Shown here: piece after piece, positions 26,711 to 34,920 of the stretch
How positions within the stretch are numbered: the stretch's first letter is position 1
How the letters are laid out: each line of letters opens with the position of its first letter
From: Alteromonas sp. CI.11.F.A3
Lineage (GTDB): Bacteria > Pseudomonadota > Gammaproteobacteria > Enterobacterales > Alteromonadaceae
DNA length: 64,000 nt
Direction: 5' to 3'
NCBI RefSeq assembly: GCF_032925565.1
Contig: NZ_CP136708.1
Span: 3,286,001-3,350,000 of the forward strand
The notes under the pieces: generated by a model
Told to the model about the DNA's origin: nothing
The model's database searches: none
The model's input: the letters and a program-made list of their open reading frames with translations, nothing else
Translations under genes and position numbers: made by a program

Positions 26711-27502
26711 TTATGATTTTTCGATTAATGCAACGGCTCTGCAAAAGCCCGCAGATGCGTGTTTAATTTTGTAAGGGAAACAATTAATTAAAAATCCCGT
26801 TGACGGTAAAGTCTCTAAATTACTGAGTTTTTCCATTTGCCCATAGCCGATATCTCGGCCTGCTTTATGGCCTTCCCAGATAATAGAAGCATCGCCAGAT
26901 TCGGCAAATCTCTCACGGGTGTATTTAAAGGGGGCGTCCCAACTCCATGCGTCTGTACCCACCACTTTTACGCCACGTTCTAATAAGTACATGGTTGCTT
27001 CACGGCCCATGCCCACCCCTGCATCAAGATAACCAGGCTGCCCAAACAGTTCACCTGCGCGAGTATTGACCACCACTATGTCTAATGGCTGCAACTCATG
27101 CCCAATGCGTGTTAACTCTTCTTCCACATCTTTGGCAGTGATAATGTAGCCATCTGCTAAATGCCTAAAGTCCAATTTCACACCTGGCTGAAAACACCAT
27201 TCAAGAGGTAATTCATCGATACCAAAAGCTGGTTTTCCTCCGTCGGTTGTTGATGCGTAGTGCCAAGGTGCATCCATATGTGTACCGCTATGAGTGGTTA
27301 TATCCAAGCGTTCCGCAGCCCATGCTTCATCTCCCGGCATTTGTGCTTTAGTTAGGCCGGGAAACATGGCGCCCATTTCTGGCCAGCCCTCTTGATGATC
27401 GGTATATTCAATTTTGGGTAATAGAGGCGGAGGATCGGTATAAGGGTTATTGTCTAGGGTGACGGACAAGTCGACAATGGTAAAATTTCTTGGGTTAAAC
27501 AT
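26711..27502 (-). CDS. Cyclase-superfamily metal hydrolase (kynurenine formamidase-like fold)
   Basis: The 263-aa protein contains the cyclase-family metal motif HSGTHMDAPWH (about residues 91-101) and a downstream GTDAWSWDAP segment. Family members include kynurenine formamidases and enzymes hydrolysing cyclic imides or lactones. There are no tryptophan-degradation genes here, so it probably hydrolyses or isomerises an intermediate of the module A pathway, for example a lactone formed from the ring-opened product. Its ATG shares one base with the stop of the FAH gene (TAATG), indicating coupling. Function beyond the family is unknown. Confidence 0.8.
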   Translation of the reverse strand: MFNPRNFTIVDLSVTLDNNPYTDPPPLLPKIEYTDHQEGWPEMGAMFPGLTKAQMPGDEAWAAERLDITTHSGTHMDAPWHYASTTDGGKPAFGIDELPLEWCFQPGVKLDFRHLADGYIITAKDVEEELTRIGHELQPLDIVVVNTRAGELFGQPGYLDAGVGMGREATMYLLERGVKVVGTDAWSWDAPFKYTRERFAESGDASIIWEGHKAGRDIGYGQMEKLSNLETLPSTGFLINCFPYKIKHASAGFCRAVALIEKS

Positions 27503-28497
27503 TATTGGTTCTCACTTTTATTACTGGCTGTAACGCGCTGTTCGATAGCACCAAATAGACTGTTACCGTTAGTATCAAAGACATTAAACTCAACCACTTC
27601 ATCTTGTTGCATAAAAGGCGTTTGTGGCGCGCCGTGCTGGATCATTTCTTTTGCGCGAAGTTCAGAAATGCAGGCTTGTCCTTTAGATGGGTCAGCATTT
27701 GATACTGTACCTGAGCCAAAAACTGTGCCCGCATTAATCGGACGGGTTTGTGCCACATGAGCAATCAGTTCATGAAAACCAAAGTGCATCTCTTGCCCAT
27801 CAGGTTGGCCAAATGCTTCACTATTGCGGGTTACTTGTAAGGGCAAGCACACACGACCATTCTGCCAATGCTCGCCAAGTTCATCTGGGGTTAGTGCAAT
27901 AGGAGCAAACGCCGTAGCCCCTTTTGCTTGCACAAATCCAAAGCCTGTTTTCATTTCACGTGGGCCAAGGGCTCGATAACTAATATCGTTAAGCAGCACC
28001 ACTAGGCGAATCTTCGAAAGCGCTTCTTGGGCAGAACACCCCATTGGAATGGCATCCACAATCACACCAAATTCACCTTCAAAATCGATACCGTGTTTTA
28101 AATCTGCGACCACTATGTCATCTCTGGCGCCAAGAAAGCTGTCACCAGCACCTTGATACACCAACGGAAATTTGTCTGCGTCAGCGATAGGGTCAAGATG
28201 AAATGCTTGCTGCATTAAATGACCATGATTGAGAAAAAGGGAACCATCTAGCCATTGCCAAGCTCTAGGTAGAGGAGCAAGAACAGATTGCCCAGCAAAC
28301 ACCGCCGCACTTTTTGCTTCGCCATTATTAAGACTTTGATACCTTGCGGTTAAAGCCTCACAGCAGCTTGACCAATTTTCTAGAGCCGACTGCATTGTTG
28401 CTGCAATGTCACTCACATCCACATAAAGGGCCTGATCGTGTGAAACGATAATTAGTTTGCCATCTGGATGGTCAGTTTTTAGCGATGCTAATTTCAT
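27502..28497 (-). CDS. Fumarylacetoacetate hydrolase-family enzyme, module A
   Basis: The 331-aa protein has the FAH core with FEGEFGVIVD (metal-binding acidic residues, about 159-168), LLNDISYRALGPREMKTGFG and SGTVSNADPSKG. Its N-terminal style (MKLASLK...DGKLIIVS) matches the FAH group found in homogentisate clusters of gammaproteobacteria, which cleaves fumarylacetoacetate-like 1,3-diketones; other FAH proteins hydrate 2-oxopent-4-enoates. It is the first gene of the six-gene operon, divergent from a NodD-like regulator. It probably handles the last C-C cleavage or hydration of the route. Confidence 0.83.
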   Translation of the reverse strand: MKLASLKTDHPDGKLIIVSHDQALYVDVSDIAATMQSALENWSSCCEALTARYQSLNNGEAKSAAVFAGQSVLAPLPRAWQWLDGSLFLNHGHLMQQAFHLDPIADADKFPLVYQGAGDSFLGARDDIVVADLKHGIDFEGEFGVIVDAIPMGCSAQEALSKIRLVVLLNDISYRALGPREMKTGFGFVQAKGATAFAPIALTPDELGEHWQNGRVCLPLQVTRNSEAFGQPDGQEMHFGFHELIAHVAQTRPINAGTVFGSGTVSNADPSKGQACISELRAKEMIQHGAPQTPFMQQDEVVEFNVFDTNGNSLFGAIEQRVTASNKSENQ

Positions 28498-28569
28498 AGA
28501 TTAGACCCAGTTAAAATTGTTAAAAATTAATCAATTAAATTGAGTTTCAATGTTAATATTTTATTTGCA

Positions 28570-28585
28570 ATTCAAAAAATTGAAT
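28570..28585. promoter_or_regulatory. Inverted repeat between FAH gene and NodD-like gene 2
   Basis: ATTCAA-AAAA-TTGAAT is a perfect palindrome with 6-bp arms in the 194-bp divergent gap, about 73 nt before the FAH start and 107 nt before the LysR start. Its position suits a LysR-type activator site (T-N11-A character), but AT-richness makes chance occurrence possible. Confidence 0.35.
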
Positions 28586-28691
28586 GTTTAGATGGAAACC
28601 ATCAGAAAACTGGATACCTAAAGTTCTCAAAATATTTTACAACTGAATGTCTGGTGAATGGCTTGGCTTGGCTTTTCTATGAGAAAATAAT

Positions 28692-29600
28692 ATGCGATTT
28701 GAACAACTTGACCTTAATTTACTTGTAGCCTTAGATATATTGCTTGAAGAGCAAAATATCACCCGTAGTGCAGAACGATTACACCTATCCCAGTCTGCAA
28801 CCAGTGGCATCTTGTCTAGACTAAGAGCCTTTTTTGAAGATGACTTACTGGTACAGATTGGCAAAAAGATGCAGCCAACACCTTTTGCTTTAGAACTGCA
28901 GGAACCAATTGCTGGTGTACTCGCCACTGTGCGCGGCTCTATCATTGGTAAAAAAGCCAACAATCCTGAGCAAAGTGAACGTCACTTCAAGATCGTGGCT
29001 ACTGATTATGTTGTGCAGGTATTGCTCCGACATGTTGTAGTGGCGGTCGCAAAATTGGCACCTAATGTCACCTTTGAGTTTATGTCACCTTTTGCCCATG
29101 AAATAAATGTCCTCTCCAAAGGTGGCGCGGACATGACAATTGCCCCTGAAGTTGCCATGTTAGATATATATTCATGTGCACCACTAACTACTGATGAATT
29201 GGTGTGTATTGCAGATATTAATAATAAACTGGTCGATGATGTTTTGACTTTAGAGCAATTTAGTTCTTTGGGCCACGTATCTGTTGGTTATGCCCGTACT
29301 AGCCACTTGAGTATTGAACATTGGTTGTTCGAACAAATGGAAATAACTCGTCGAGTCGAGATACTTACGAATGACTTTTCAACCATGATTTATACCTTGC
29401 TAAATACCAACCGTATTGCCATTTTGCCTCAGCACTTTGCCGAAACGCATGCCCAGCGTGAATTCTTCAAAATTGTTAAATTACCTTTTGAAACACCTCC
29501 GCTAAAAGAAATTATGATGTGGCACCCCACCTTAGAAAATGATCCTATGCACCGTTGGCTAAGGCAAAAGATCATCGAAAGTGCGGCTAAATTTAATTAG
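28692..29600 (+). CDS. NodD-like LysR-family regulator 2
   Basis: The 302-aa protein starts MRFEQLDLNLLVALDIL with a LysR helix-turn-helix (NITRSAERLHLSQSATSG, about 22-39) followed by FFEDDLLVQIGKKMQPT and a substrate-binding-like effector domain. The opening is of the NodD type and paralogous to the proteins at 18477 and 36321. Divergent placement from the six-gene meta-cleavage operon indicates that it activates that operon, probably on binding a phenolic or flavonoid-like ligand. Ligand is inference. Confidence 0.87.
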   Translation: MRFEQLDLNLLVALDILLEEQNITRSAERLHLSQSATSGILSRLRAFFEDDLLVQIGKKMQPTPFALELQEPIAGVLATVRGSIIGKKANNPEQSERHFKIVATDYVVQVLLRHVVVAVAKLAPNVTFEFMSPFAHEINVLSKGGADMTIAPEVAMLDIYSCAPLTTDELVCIADINNKLVDDVLTLEQFSSLGHVSVGYARTSHLSIEHWLFEQMEITRRVEILTNDFSTMIYTLLNTNRIAILPQHFAETHAQREFFKIVKLPFETPPLKEIMMWHPTLENDPMHRWLRQKIIESAAKFN

Positions 29601-29604
29601 TAGT

Positions 29605-29760
29605 AACTAAAAACGGAATGATTCATGTAATTCTGCTTCGTCCGCTAATTTATTCATAGGTATGGCAATGTCAGCTGGCAGTTTATTATTGGTCTCAATG
29701 CCATCTAAGAAGTACCAGCACACAAGCCACCACGCCACCAAATATTGCCACTGACCTGCT
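29605..29760 (-). pseudogene. Unidentified decayed reading frame
   Basis: The 280-bp gap between NodD-like gene 2 and the second VanA-like gene contains a start-less minus-strand frame of about 50 codons reading QWQYLVAWWLVCWYFLDGIE then NNKLPADIAIPMNKLADEAE to a stop near 29605. A tryptophan-rich hydrophobic stretch followed by a charged tail suggests the C-terminus of a once-longer protein. I do not recognise the family; it could also be chance. Confidence 0.25.
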
Positions 29761-29880
29761 TCAACATAAAACCTAAGATTTTACGTTGAAGCTCAAGTTC
29801 CTTAAAATTGTCCAGTATCTTCATCAAGCCTAATAGCTTATGCACTGGGCGCATTTGAATAGTAAAAGATTGAATACTTA

Positions 29881-30954
29881 TTAAAGGCCTGTCACCGCGT
29901 TTTCTGCCGCTAACATGGCATCCACTTTTCTTCGTGCCTGAATTGCTGCTTTATCAGCACCAACTATTAACTCTCTTTGAAATAGCGCTGCTTGATCTAT
30001 TCTTTTTTCCATATCTTCAATGGCATCAACATCTTGTTGGCGCACTTGCATTTCAGAATCATATTGGAATTTATCTAATGTTTTATCACCTTGTCTAAAA
30101 TTACGAGTAGAAAAACCAAAATAGTGGGTGGTTGTTTCAGTTTCAGGAGTCAGTCCATGCAATATGGCCATATGACCCAACTCTTTAGGCACACCATCTC
30201 TACCAGGTATTTTGGTGATAGAAGGGATGCTTGTTTTGACTAGTTCTGGGCCATAAAAATCGCTCAAGTGAACAAAGTCAGCTAACCCCTTATACTCAGC
30301 TTTTTTTCCATAAATCGTTTCTAAGAAGGGGTTCCACGGCATTTTTCCCTTTCTGAGCACTCGGTAACTTTCATCACGCTCTAAGGTCTCCATAGGAATT
30401 TTTTTCAAGGTATCCCCCCCTTTACCCAATTGCTGATGTATGTAGGGCAAATGGGTTAGATCCATTAAATTATCGACCAATAATTGCGAGCGGCCTTCAA
30501 CATGAAAGTAATTTTCCGAACTGTAATATGAGTCTGAATTATCTAATCCAATGTCATGATAGGGAGGGATTAAGTTAGTATCACACTTTTCGAGGTCCCC
30601 CATCCAAATCCAGCAAATTGGCCCTCGCTCTTCTAAAGGGTAAACTGGCTGGCAAAAATTACGGGGAACCGTATCTTGTGAGGGAATTTCAATACAATCG
30701 CCGTTATCGGCAAACTTAAAGCCATGATAACCACATACAATGTTATCTCCTTCAACCCGACCTTTTACTAACGAAAAATAACGGTGCGGACATAAGCCAT
30801 ACATGGCGACCGGAGTACCATCTTGTTTACGGTACATCACAACTGGCTTGCTTAAAAACGTGCGTTCTATTGGTTCACGGGATATCTCGTTAGAAAAAGC
30901 GGCCATATACCAACGGTTTCGTACGATAGATGTTTTGTATTTAAATGGGTACAT
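29881..30954 (-). CDS. VanA-like Rieske non-haem iron oxygenase, paralogue 2
   Basis: The 357-aa protein is the same length as the oxygenase at 16977-18050, with Rieske ligands at identical positions (Cys55, His57, Cys74, His77) and the iron motif DLTHLPYIH. Similarity is high through the Rieske domain and drops in the substrate-binding C-terminal half, the pattern of a duplicate with changed substrate range. No reductase gene is adjacent, so it probably borrows the VanB-like reductase at 15629. It is divergent from an AraC-family gene. A methoxylated aromatic acid (syringate, isovanillate or similar) or a ring-hydroxylation substrate is plausible. Confidence 0.83.
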   Translation of the reverse strand: MYPFKYKTSIVRNRWYMAAFSNEISREPIERTFLSKPVVMYRKQDGTPVAMYGLCPHRYFSLVKGRVEGDNIVCGYHGFKFADNGDCIEIPSQDTVPRNFCQPVYPLEERGPICWIWMGDLEKCDTNLIPPYHDIGLDNSDSYYSSENYFHVEGRSQLLVDNLMDLTHLPYIHQQLGKGGDTLKKIPMETLERDESYRVLRKGKMPWNPFLETIYGKKAEYKGLADFVHLSDFYGPELVKTSIPSITKIPGRDGVPKELGHMAILHGLTPETETTTHYFGFSTRNFRQGDKTLDKFQYDSEMQVRQQDVDAIEDMEKRIDQAALFQRELIVGADKAAIQARRKVDAMLAAENAVTGL

Positions 30955-31196
30955 AATGTCAATAATCCTATCTTATTATTCATTAACTTAGAGTTCATGC
31001 TCTGCCCAAAGTCGACGATTCAAATCCGAACCCACATTGTTTACTAGTGGTTCAAATGTATATTGCTGATATACCAAACATGCATTAAAAAGTTATTAAT
31101 GGGCTATAATTGTTATTATTTTGTAACTTAGTGTAGTCTCTATATTACGGAGAATATATACTTTAAGGCCCCACATTTCGGCTAAATACTCTCATT

Positions 31197-32147
31197 ATGG
31201 ACTTACTTGGTGATGTACTTTGCTCATTAAATGTGTTTTCGCATTCAATTGGCACCTTTAGGTTAGCCCCCGCGATACATTTACATTTATCTGCGCTGCC
31301 AACCAATTTTGCCTATGTGTTTTCCAATATCGACAGAGACTTTTGGATCGAAGTTGACGGTAGCGAACCCTGCCATTTACAAACGGGTGACTCAATCTTA
31401 ATTCTAGGTGGTAGAGCACACCGCTTTGGTGTTTCGTTAGACAGTGAACCGCAGTGTTTTGAAGAGATATGGGCAGCCAATGAACTGCCAAAATTTGGAG
31501 AAATTCGGAATAAACCAATGGATCTTAAAGTTGGCGATATCCAGAATTCTGTTTCTCTTCTTTCTTTGGCATTTACAGTAGATGAACCGGAGCAAAACTC
31601 ACTATTGAAATTGCTGCCTCCCTATATTCTGATCCCCAAGGGAAATCAGCTCGATACATGGATAGCCGCAGCATACACTTTTTGCCAACGGGAACTTACT
31701 CACAACACGCCAGGTTTCAGCGCAACAGCAATGAATATCACTAATTTGATTTTTGGTGAGTTTATTCGCTCTTATCTAAACTCCGCAGATTTAACCCAAA
31801 TGAGTTGGATGCGAGGATTATCTGACCCGCGAATTGGCGAAGCGCTAGCAATAATGCATACACGCAGTGAAGAACAATTAAGCGTCAGTATAATTGCCAA
31901 AGAAGTAGGCATGTCTCGAGCGAGTTTTGCGCGAATATTTAAAGACTTAGTAGGACAAACACCCATCGATTATCTGATTGATTGTCGTATGCAAAAGGCG
32001 GCACAGTTTTTACAGGTAGGCAAAGTTCCAATTGGCAAAATTAGCGAGATGATTGGTTACAATTCTGAACGGGCATTTAGGCAAGCTTTTATCAAGCGCA
32101 CTGGTTTGTCACCCAGTCGTTATCGTAAACAAACACTCCAGATTTAA
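31197..32147 (+). CDS. AraC-family transcriptional regulator
   Basis: The 316-aa protein has an N-terminal cupin-type sensor domain (the region with HLQTGDSILILGGRAHRFG, about 61-79) and a C-terminal pair of helix-turn-helix motifs: IIAKEVGMSRASFARIFK and ISEMIGYNSERAFRQAF, ending GLSPSRYRK. The cupin half resembles the cupin_6 sensor subgroup. It is divergent from VanA-like paralogue 2 with about 240 bp between starts and most likely controls it. Effector unknown. Confidence 0.87.
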   Translation: MDLLGDVLCSLNVFSHSIGTFRLAPAIHLHLSALPTNFAYVFSNIDRDFWIEVDGSEPCHLQTGDSILILGGRAHRFGVSLDSEPQCFEEIWAANELPKFGEIRNKPMDLKVGDIQNSVSLLSLAFTVDEPEQNSLLKLLPPYILIPKGNQLDTWIAAAYTFCQRELTHNTPGFSATAMNITNLIFGEFIRSYLNSADLTQMSWMRGLSDPRIGEALAIMHTRSEEQLSVSIIAKEVGMSRASFARIFKDLVGQTPIDYLIDCRMQKAAQFLQVGKVPIGKISEMIGYNSERAFRQAFIKRTGLSPSRYRKQTLQI

Positions 32148-32265
32148 AGCCGTAATACTTCGTATAGACCGAGGTCAGATAAAGCTTAATAAACTTAGCT
32201 CAAATAATCAGGGACCCCATGTTGATTACATGAACCTTCTAGACAAGAGAAACTATTGAGCTTTA

Positions 32266-32460
32266 AGCGGCAACCGGACGGGCAAGGTTTACATTTAGAC
32301 ATATACCTGTTCTGCCCTCTTTACAATTGCGACAGCGGCCACTGACGATATTAAAGGGTACTGAAACCTAGTCACCGGGCTAAATAAATTCGACATCTCG
32401 CCCCATTTCAAGTACCCCTCCGGTAATTTCATGGCCTAAAACCAATCCAGAACAAGCATA
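32266..32460 (-). pseudogene. fdhA: Remnant of glutathione-independent formaldehyde dehydrogenase (Zn-alcohol dehydrogenase)
   Basis: The minus strand reads GLVLGHEITGGVLEMGRDVE, FI, stop, PGD, stop, VSVPFNIVSGRCRNCKEG and TGICLNVNLARP before a final stop. This matches in order the N-terminal catalytic zinc (GHE) and structural zinc (C-x2-C-x2-C-x7-C) region of Pseudomonas putida-type FdhA as I recall it. Two in-frame stops and the loss of the remaining 300 residues make it a pseudogene. Formaldehyde is the by-product of vanillate O-demethylation, so an intact copy would have belonged with the VanA-like genes. Nothing else is seen in the 516-bp gap (32148-32663). Confidence 0.72.
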
Positions 32461-32663
32461 ATCTAGCCGCTTGACCTTCAAAAGGTCACTAAAAGCCTAA
32501 CAATGTAAATATAAAAGAAATGGTTAATCTATAACTGTGCTCAATATTTATCAAATTCCACGCTCAACTGTTTTAAATAGCTAAACGGTGAGCGATCGCT
32601 TCTGAACCGACTATATCTCAAACACCATCGCTCACACTTATCAAATAGAGCGTTAGCGCTTGG

Positions 32664-33737
32664 TTACCATTCGGTTTTGAACGCACCATAAGTGACCGAT
32701 TTACCTTCGGTATCCTCTTTGACAATATTGTTACGTTGACGGCCAAGGTAAGTAATTTCAGCTTCCATTACATCGCCTTCTTTAAGCCATGCTCCGCCAA
32801 AATTTGCAGCATTACCTGGAGGCGAGCCCATAATGAACAGATCACCAGGTAATAACCGAAGACGCTCGGATGCATGGGAAAGCACTTGACTTGGACCGAA
32901 GATCATATCTTCTGCAGGCCAATCTTGACGCTTCTCACCATTAACATTTAATCTAATTTGCATTTTGTTGCGATCGACAAATTCTTTTGGCACAGCAAAA
33001 GGACCAAATGGCTTGAAGTTAGGCTGGAATTTACTGACCCAATCAAAGTTAAATTTGATATCGGCACGTTTAAATTCATCAACCGTACCTATATCGTTAA
33101 CCATTACGTATGCAGCGATCATATCTTCGGCATTTTCTGGTTTTACATAACGCTCACCTTTACCAAGGATAAATCCAAGCTCTAATTCCCAATCAGGTTG
33201 CTGACCGATTAAAGGCAAGGGAACGTCTTCATTCGCTCCACATAAAGAAGAATGTAAACCGGTAAAAAAGAAAGGAGTACCTTCGCGGCCACGACGATCT
33301 ACTTCAGCGTAGTTACGTTTAAAGAAAGCTTCATCGTCTTCACCCGGTAAACGCTTGTCCTGATTGAATTTGTTGAAAGTCATCATTTCTGCAACATGTT
33401 GACGGTAGTTAGACGCTGCGCAAATGAAGTTGGGATGGGCTAACACAGGTAAAATGTTCAATTCTGTAAACGATTTTGCTGGACGATCTTGTTTCGCCGC
33501 TACTTCTTTCAACCAAACTAGGGCATTGTCCCAATCGTCAAAGATGGCATGGGTGTCTACATAACGGTCAGATACATCTAACACATCACCATTTGGCAAA
33601 ACTAAACCTGGGAAAGCGGCTTCGCCTTCTACTTGGTAAGTACCAATACCAAAGGTTCCTTCGACTAAGCCCGTTACTGGGTTGATATTTTCTGGCTCTA
33701 CTGCGGGCTTTACGTCGCCCATCATAAATTTACTCAT
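32664..33737 (-). CDS. Fumarylacetoacetate hydrolase-family enzyme, module B
   Basis: The 357-aa protein has the FAH fold with the acidic metal-binding segment WELELGFILGKG, VNDIGTVDEFKR and GSPPGNAANFG. Family members hydrolyse or hydrate beta-diketo and 2-oxo acids from aromatic ring cleavage. The insertion-rich N-terminal half (about 100 residues before the catalytic core) differs from the 331-aa module A enzyme. It starts 42 nt after the VOC dioxygenase stop and is likely co-transcribed with it. It probably processes the product of that dioxygenase after or without decarboxylation. Confidence 0.8.
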   Translation of the reverse strand: MSKFMMGDVKPAVEPENINPVTGLVEGTFGIGTYQVEGEAAFPGLVLPNGDVLDVSDRYVDTHAIFDDWDNALVWLKEVAAKQDRPAKSFTELNILPVLAHPNFICAASNYRQHVAEMMTFNKFNQDKRLPGEDDEAFFKRNYAEVDRRGREGTPFFFTGLHSSLCGANEDVPLPLIGQQPDWELELGFILGKGERYVKPENAEDMIAAYVMVNDIGTVDEFKRADIKFNFDWVSKFQPNFKPFGPFAVPKEFVDRNKMQIRLNVNGEKRQDWPAEDMIFGPSQVLSHASERLRLLPGDLFIMGSPPGNAANFGGAWLKEGDVMEAEITYLGRQRNNIVKEDTEGKSVTYGAFKTEW

Positions 33738-33779
33738 TATTTATACCTCTATTCTGATATTTGTGTAGTGAAATGGCGA

Positions 33780-34718
33780 TTATTCAAAATAGCGATCAGG
33801 TGGCTCAGAACTCCACACATCCATTTCCACTTCAGCAATATTATGCACCCGTGAACCATCACTAGCTTTTAAGCGATCGGTGTCAGAAAAAGTTTCAAAA
33901 CGATTGCGATCTGGGTCGCGCCATACATCAAAAATATGACTACCATGGGGGTGACGGCCAACGCCCCAAACCAATTCGTATTCTTTAGATTCTAAATAAC
34001 GATGGGTCATAAACTGGGCTTCAAAGTCTTGCGCTTCAAAACTAATATGGTGACAAGCCGCTTCACCGGTTTGACTTTGCATAAGGGCAATAACATGGTG
34101 ATCCACCAGCTCTTCACCGCGGTCAAGACGACAAAAACCCACAATCTGTGCCTGGGGTTGTCCAGGAATGTGATACACATCACTAGGGATCAAACCCAAC
34201 ACATCTTTATACCAAGGCAAACTTTGGCCAAAACTCGGAATAAATAAACCTACATGACCTAAGCGAAAAAGTTTTGCTGGAGCCATAGGTCGTTTTGGCT
34301 CAAAACGTTCTTCACGGGTATATTGTCCCGGTGCATTCATAACAAGCTGGCCATAAGCTGGCTCTGCAGCCACTCGCTCAATGCCATAAACCAGATCAAT
34401 TTTGAAACCGTTAGGGTCGGTTAATGTCACTCCGATACCGCCGCCTGGTGTGCTTAGTGCTTGAATGGGACTGGCACCGTGCTCGCTAATAGCGCTTTCA
34501 AGATCATCTTTACTGTCTACTTCAAACGCCAAGCCTACAAAACTCGCTTTATCGGCTTTTTCAGCGACATAAGCAAAAGCGTCTCCACCGCCGGTTCGCA
34601 TAATCAAGTGTTGTTCATTACATTCTACGGTAAGCAAACCGAAGTCCTGAGCAAACGCTTCGGTTTGCACTAAATCAGGTACCTTAAACTTCACATTGTG
34701 AAGGCTTTTAATACGCAT
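33780..34718 (-). CDS. VOC-family extradiol ring-cleavage dioxygenase, module B
   Basis: The 312-aa protein has two vicinal-oxygen-chelate repeats. The C-terminal one shows the likely iron ligands His155 (LGHVGLF), His224 (CHHISFE) and Glu275 (NRFETF), the arrangement of type I extradiol dioxygenases. It shares little obvious identity with the module A enzyme, so the two probably open different catechols. An FAH gene lies 42 nt downstream and an ACMSD-like amidohydrolase 202 nt upstream; the gap to the latter contains an 18-bp sequence also found before the amidohydrolase, suggesting a separate regulated promoter. Confidence 0.82.
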   Translation of the reverse strand: MRIKSLHNVKFKVPDLVQTEAFAQDFGLLTVECNEQHLIMRTGGGDAFAYVAEKADKASFVGLAFEVDSKDDLESAISEHGASPIQALSTPGGGIGVTLTDPNGFKIDLVYGIERVAAEPAYGQLVMNAPGQYTREERFEPKRPMAPAKLFRLGHVGLFIPSFGQSLPWYKDVLGLIPSDVYHIPGQPQAQIVGFCRLDRGEELVDHHVIALMQSQTGEAACHHISFEAQDFEAQFMTHRYLESKEYELVWGVGRHPHGSHIFDVWRDPDRNRFETFSDTDRLKASDGSRVHNIAEVEMDVWSSEPPDRYFE

Positions 34719-34827
34719 ATACGGGTACTCCTTTTTGAATTTGATATTCTGCTTGAGTCAGTTAAGGGGTGACAACACTCCCCTTTAATGTCTGCCCAAT
34801 CCAGCATTGGCAATAATATAAAGCCCC

Positions 34828-34845
34828 AACCTATCAGCGTCCAAT
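34828..34845 (+). repeat. 18-bp sequence shared between two module B control regions, copy 1
   Basis: AACCTATCAGCGTCCAAT occurs here, about 110 bp upstream of the VOC dioxygenase start, and again at 36230-36247; the flanks (GACAAATTACC versus CACAATTAACC) also partly agree. Exact 18-bp identity in two intergenic regions is unlikely by chance and suggests a regulator-binding site, probably for the NodD-like protein encoded at 36321. Confidence 0.6.
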
Positions 34846-34920
34846 GACAAATTACCCACTTAGGTATTCGTAATGCTTATAGGTCAAAAAACTATACGTT
34901 CGCGATTTATTTAGGTGTAA

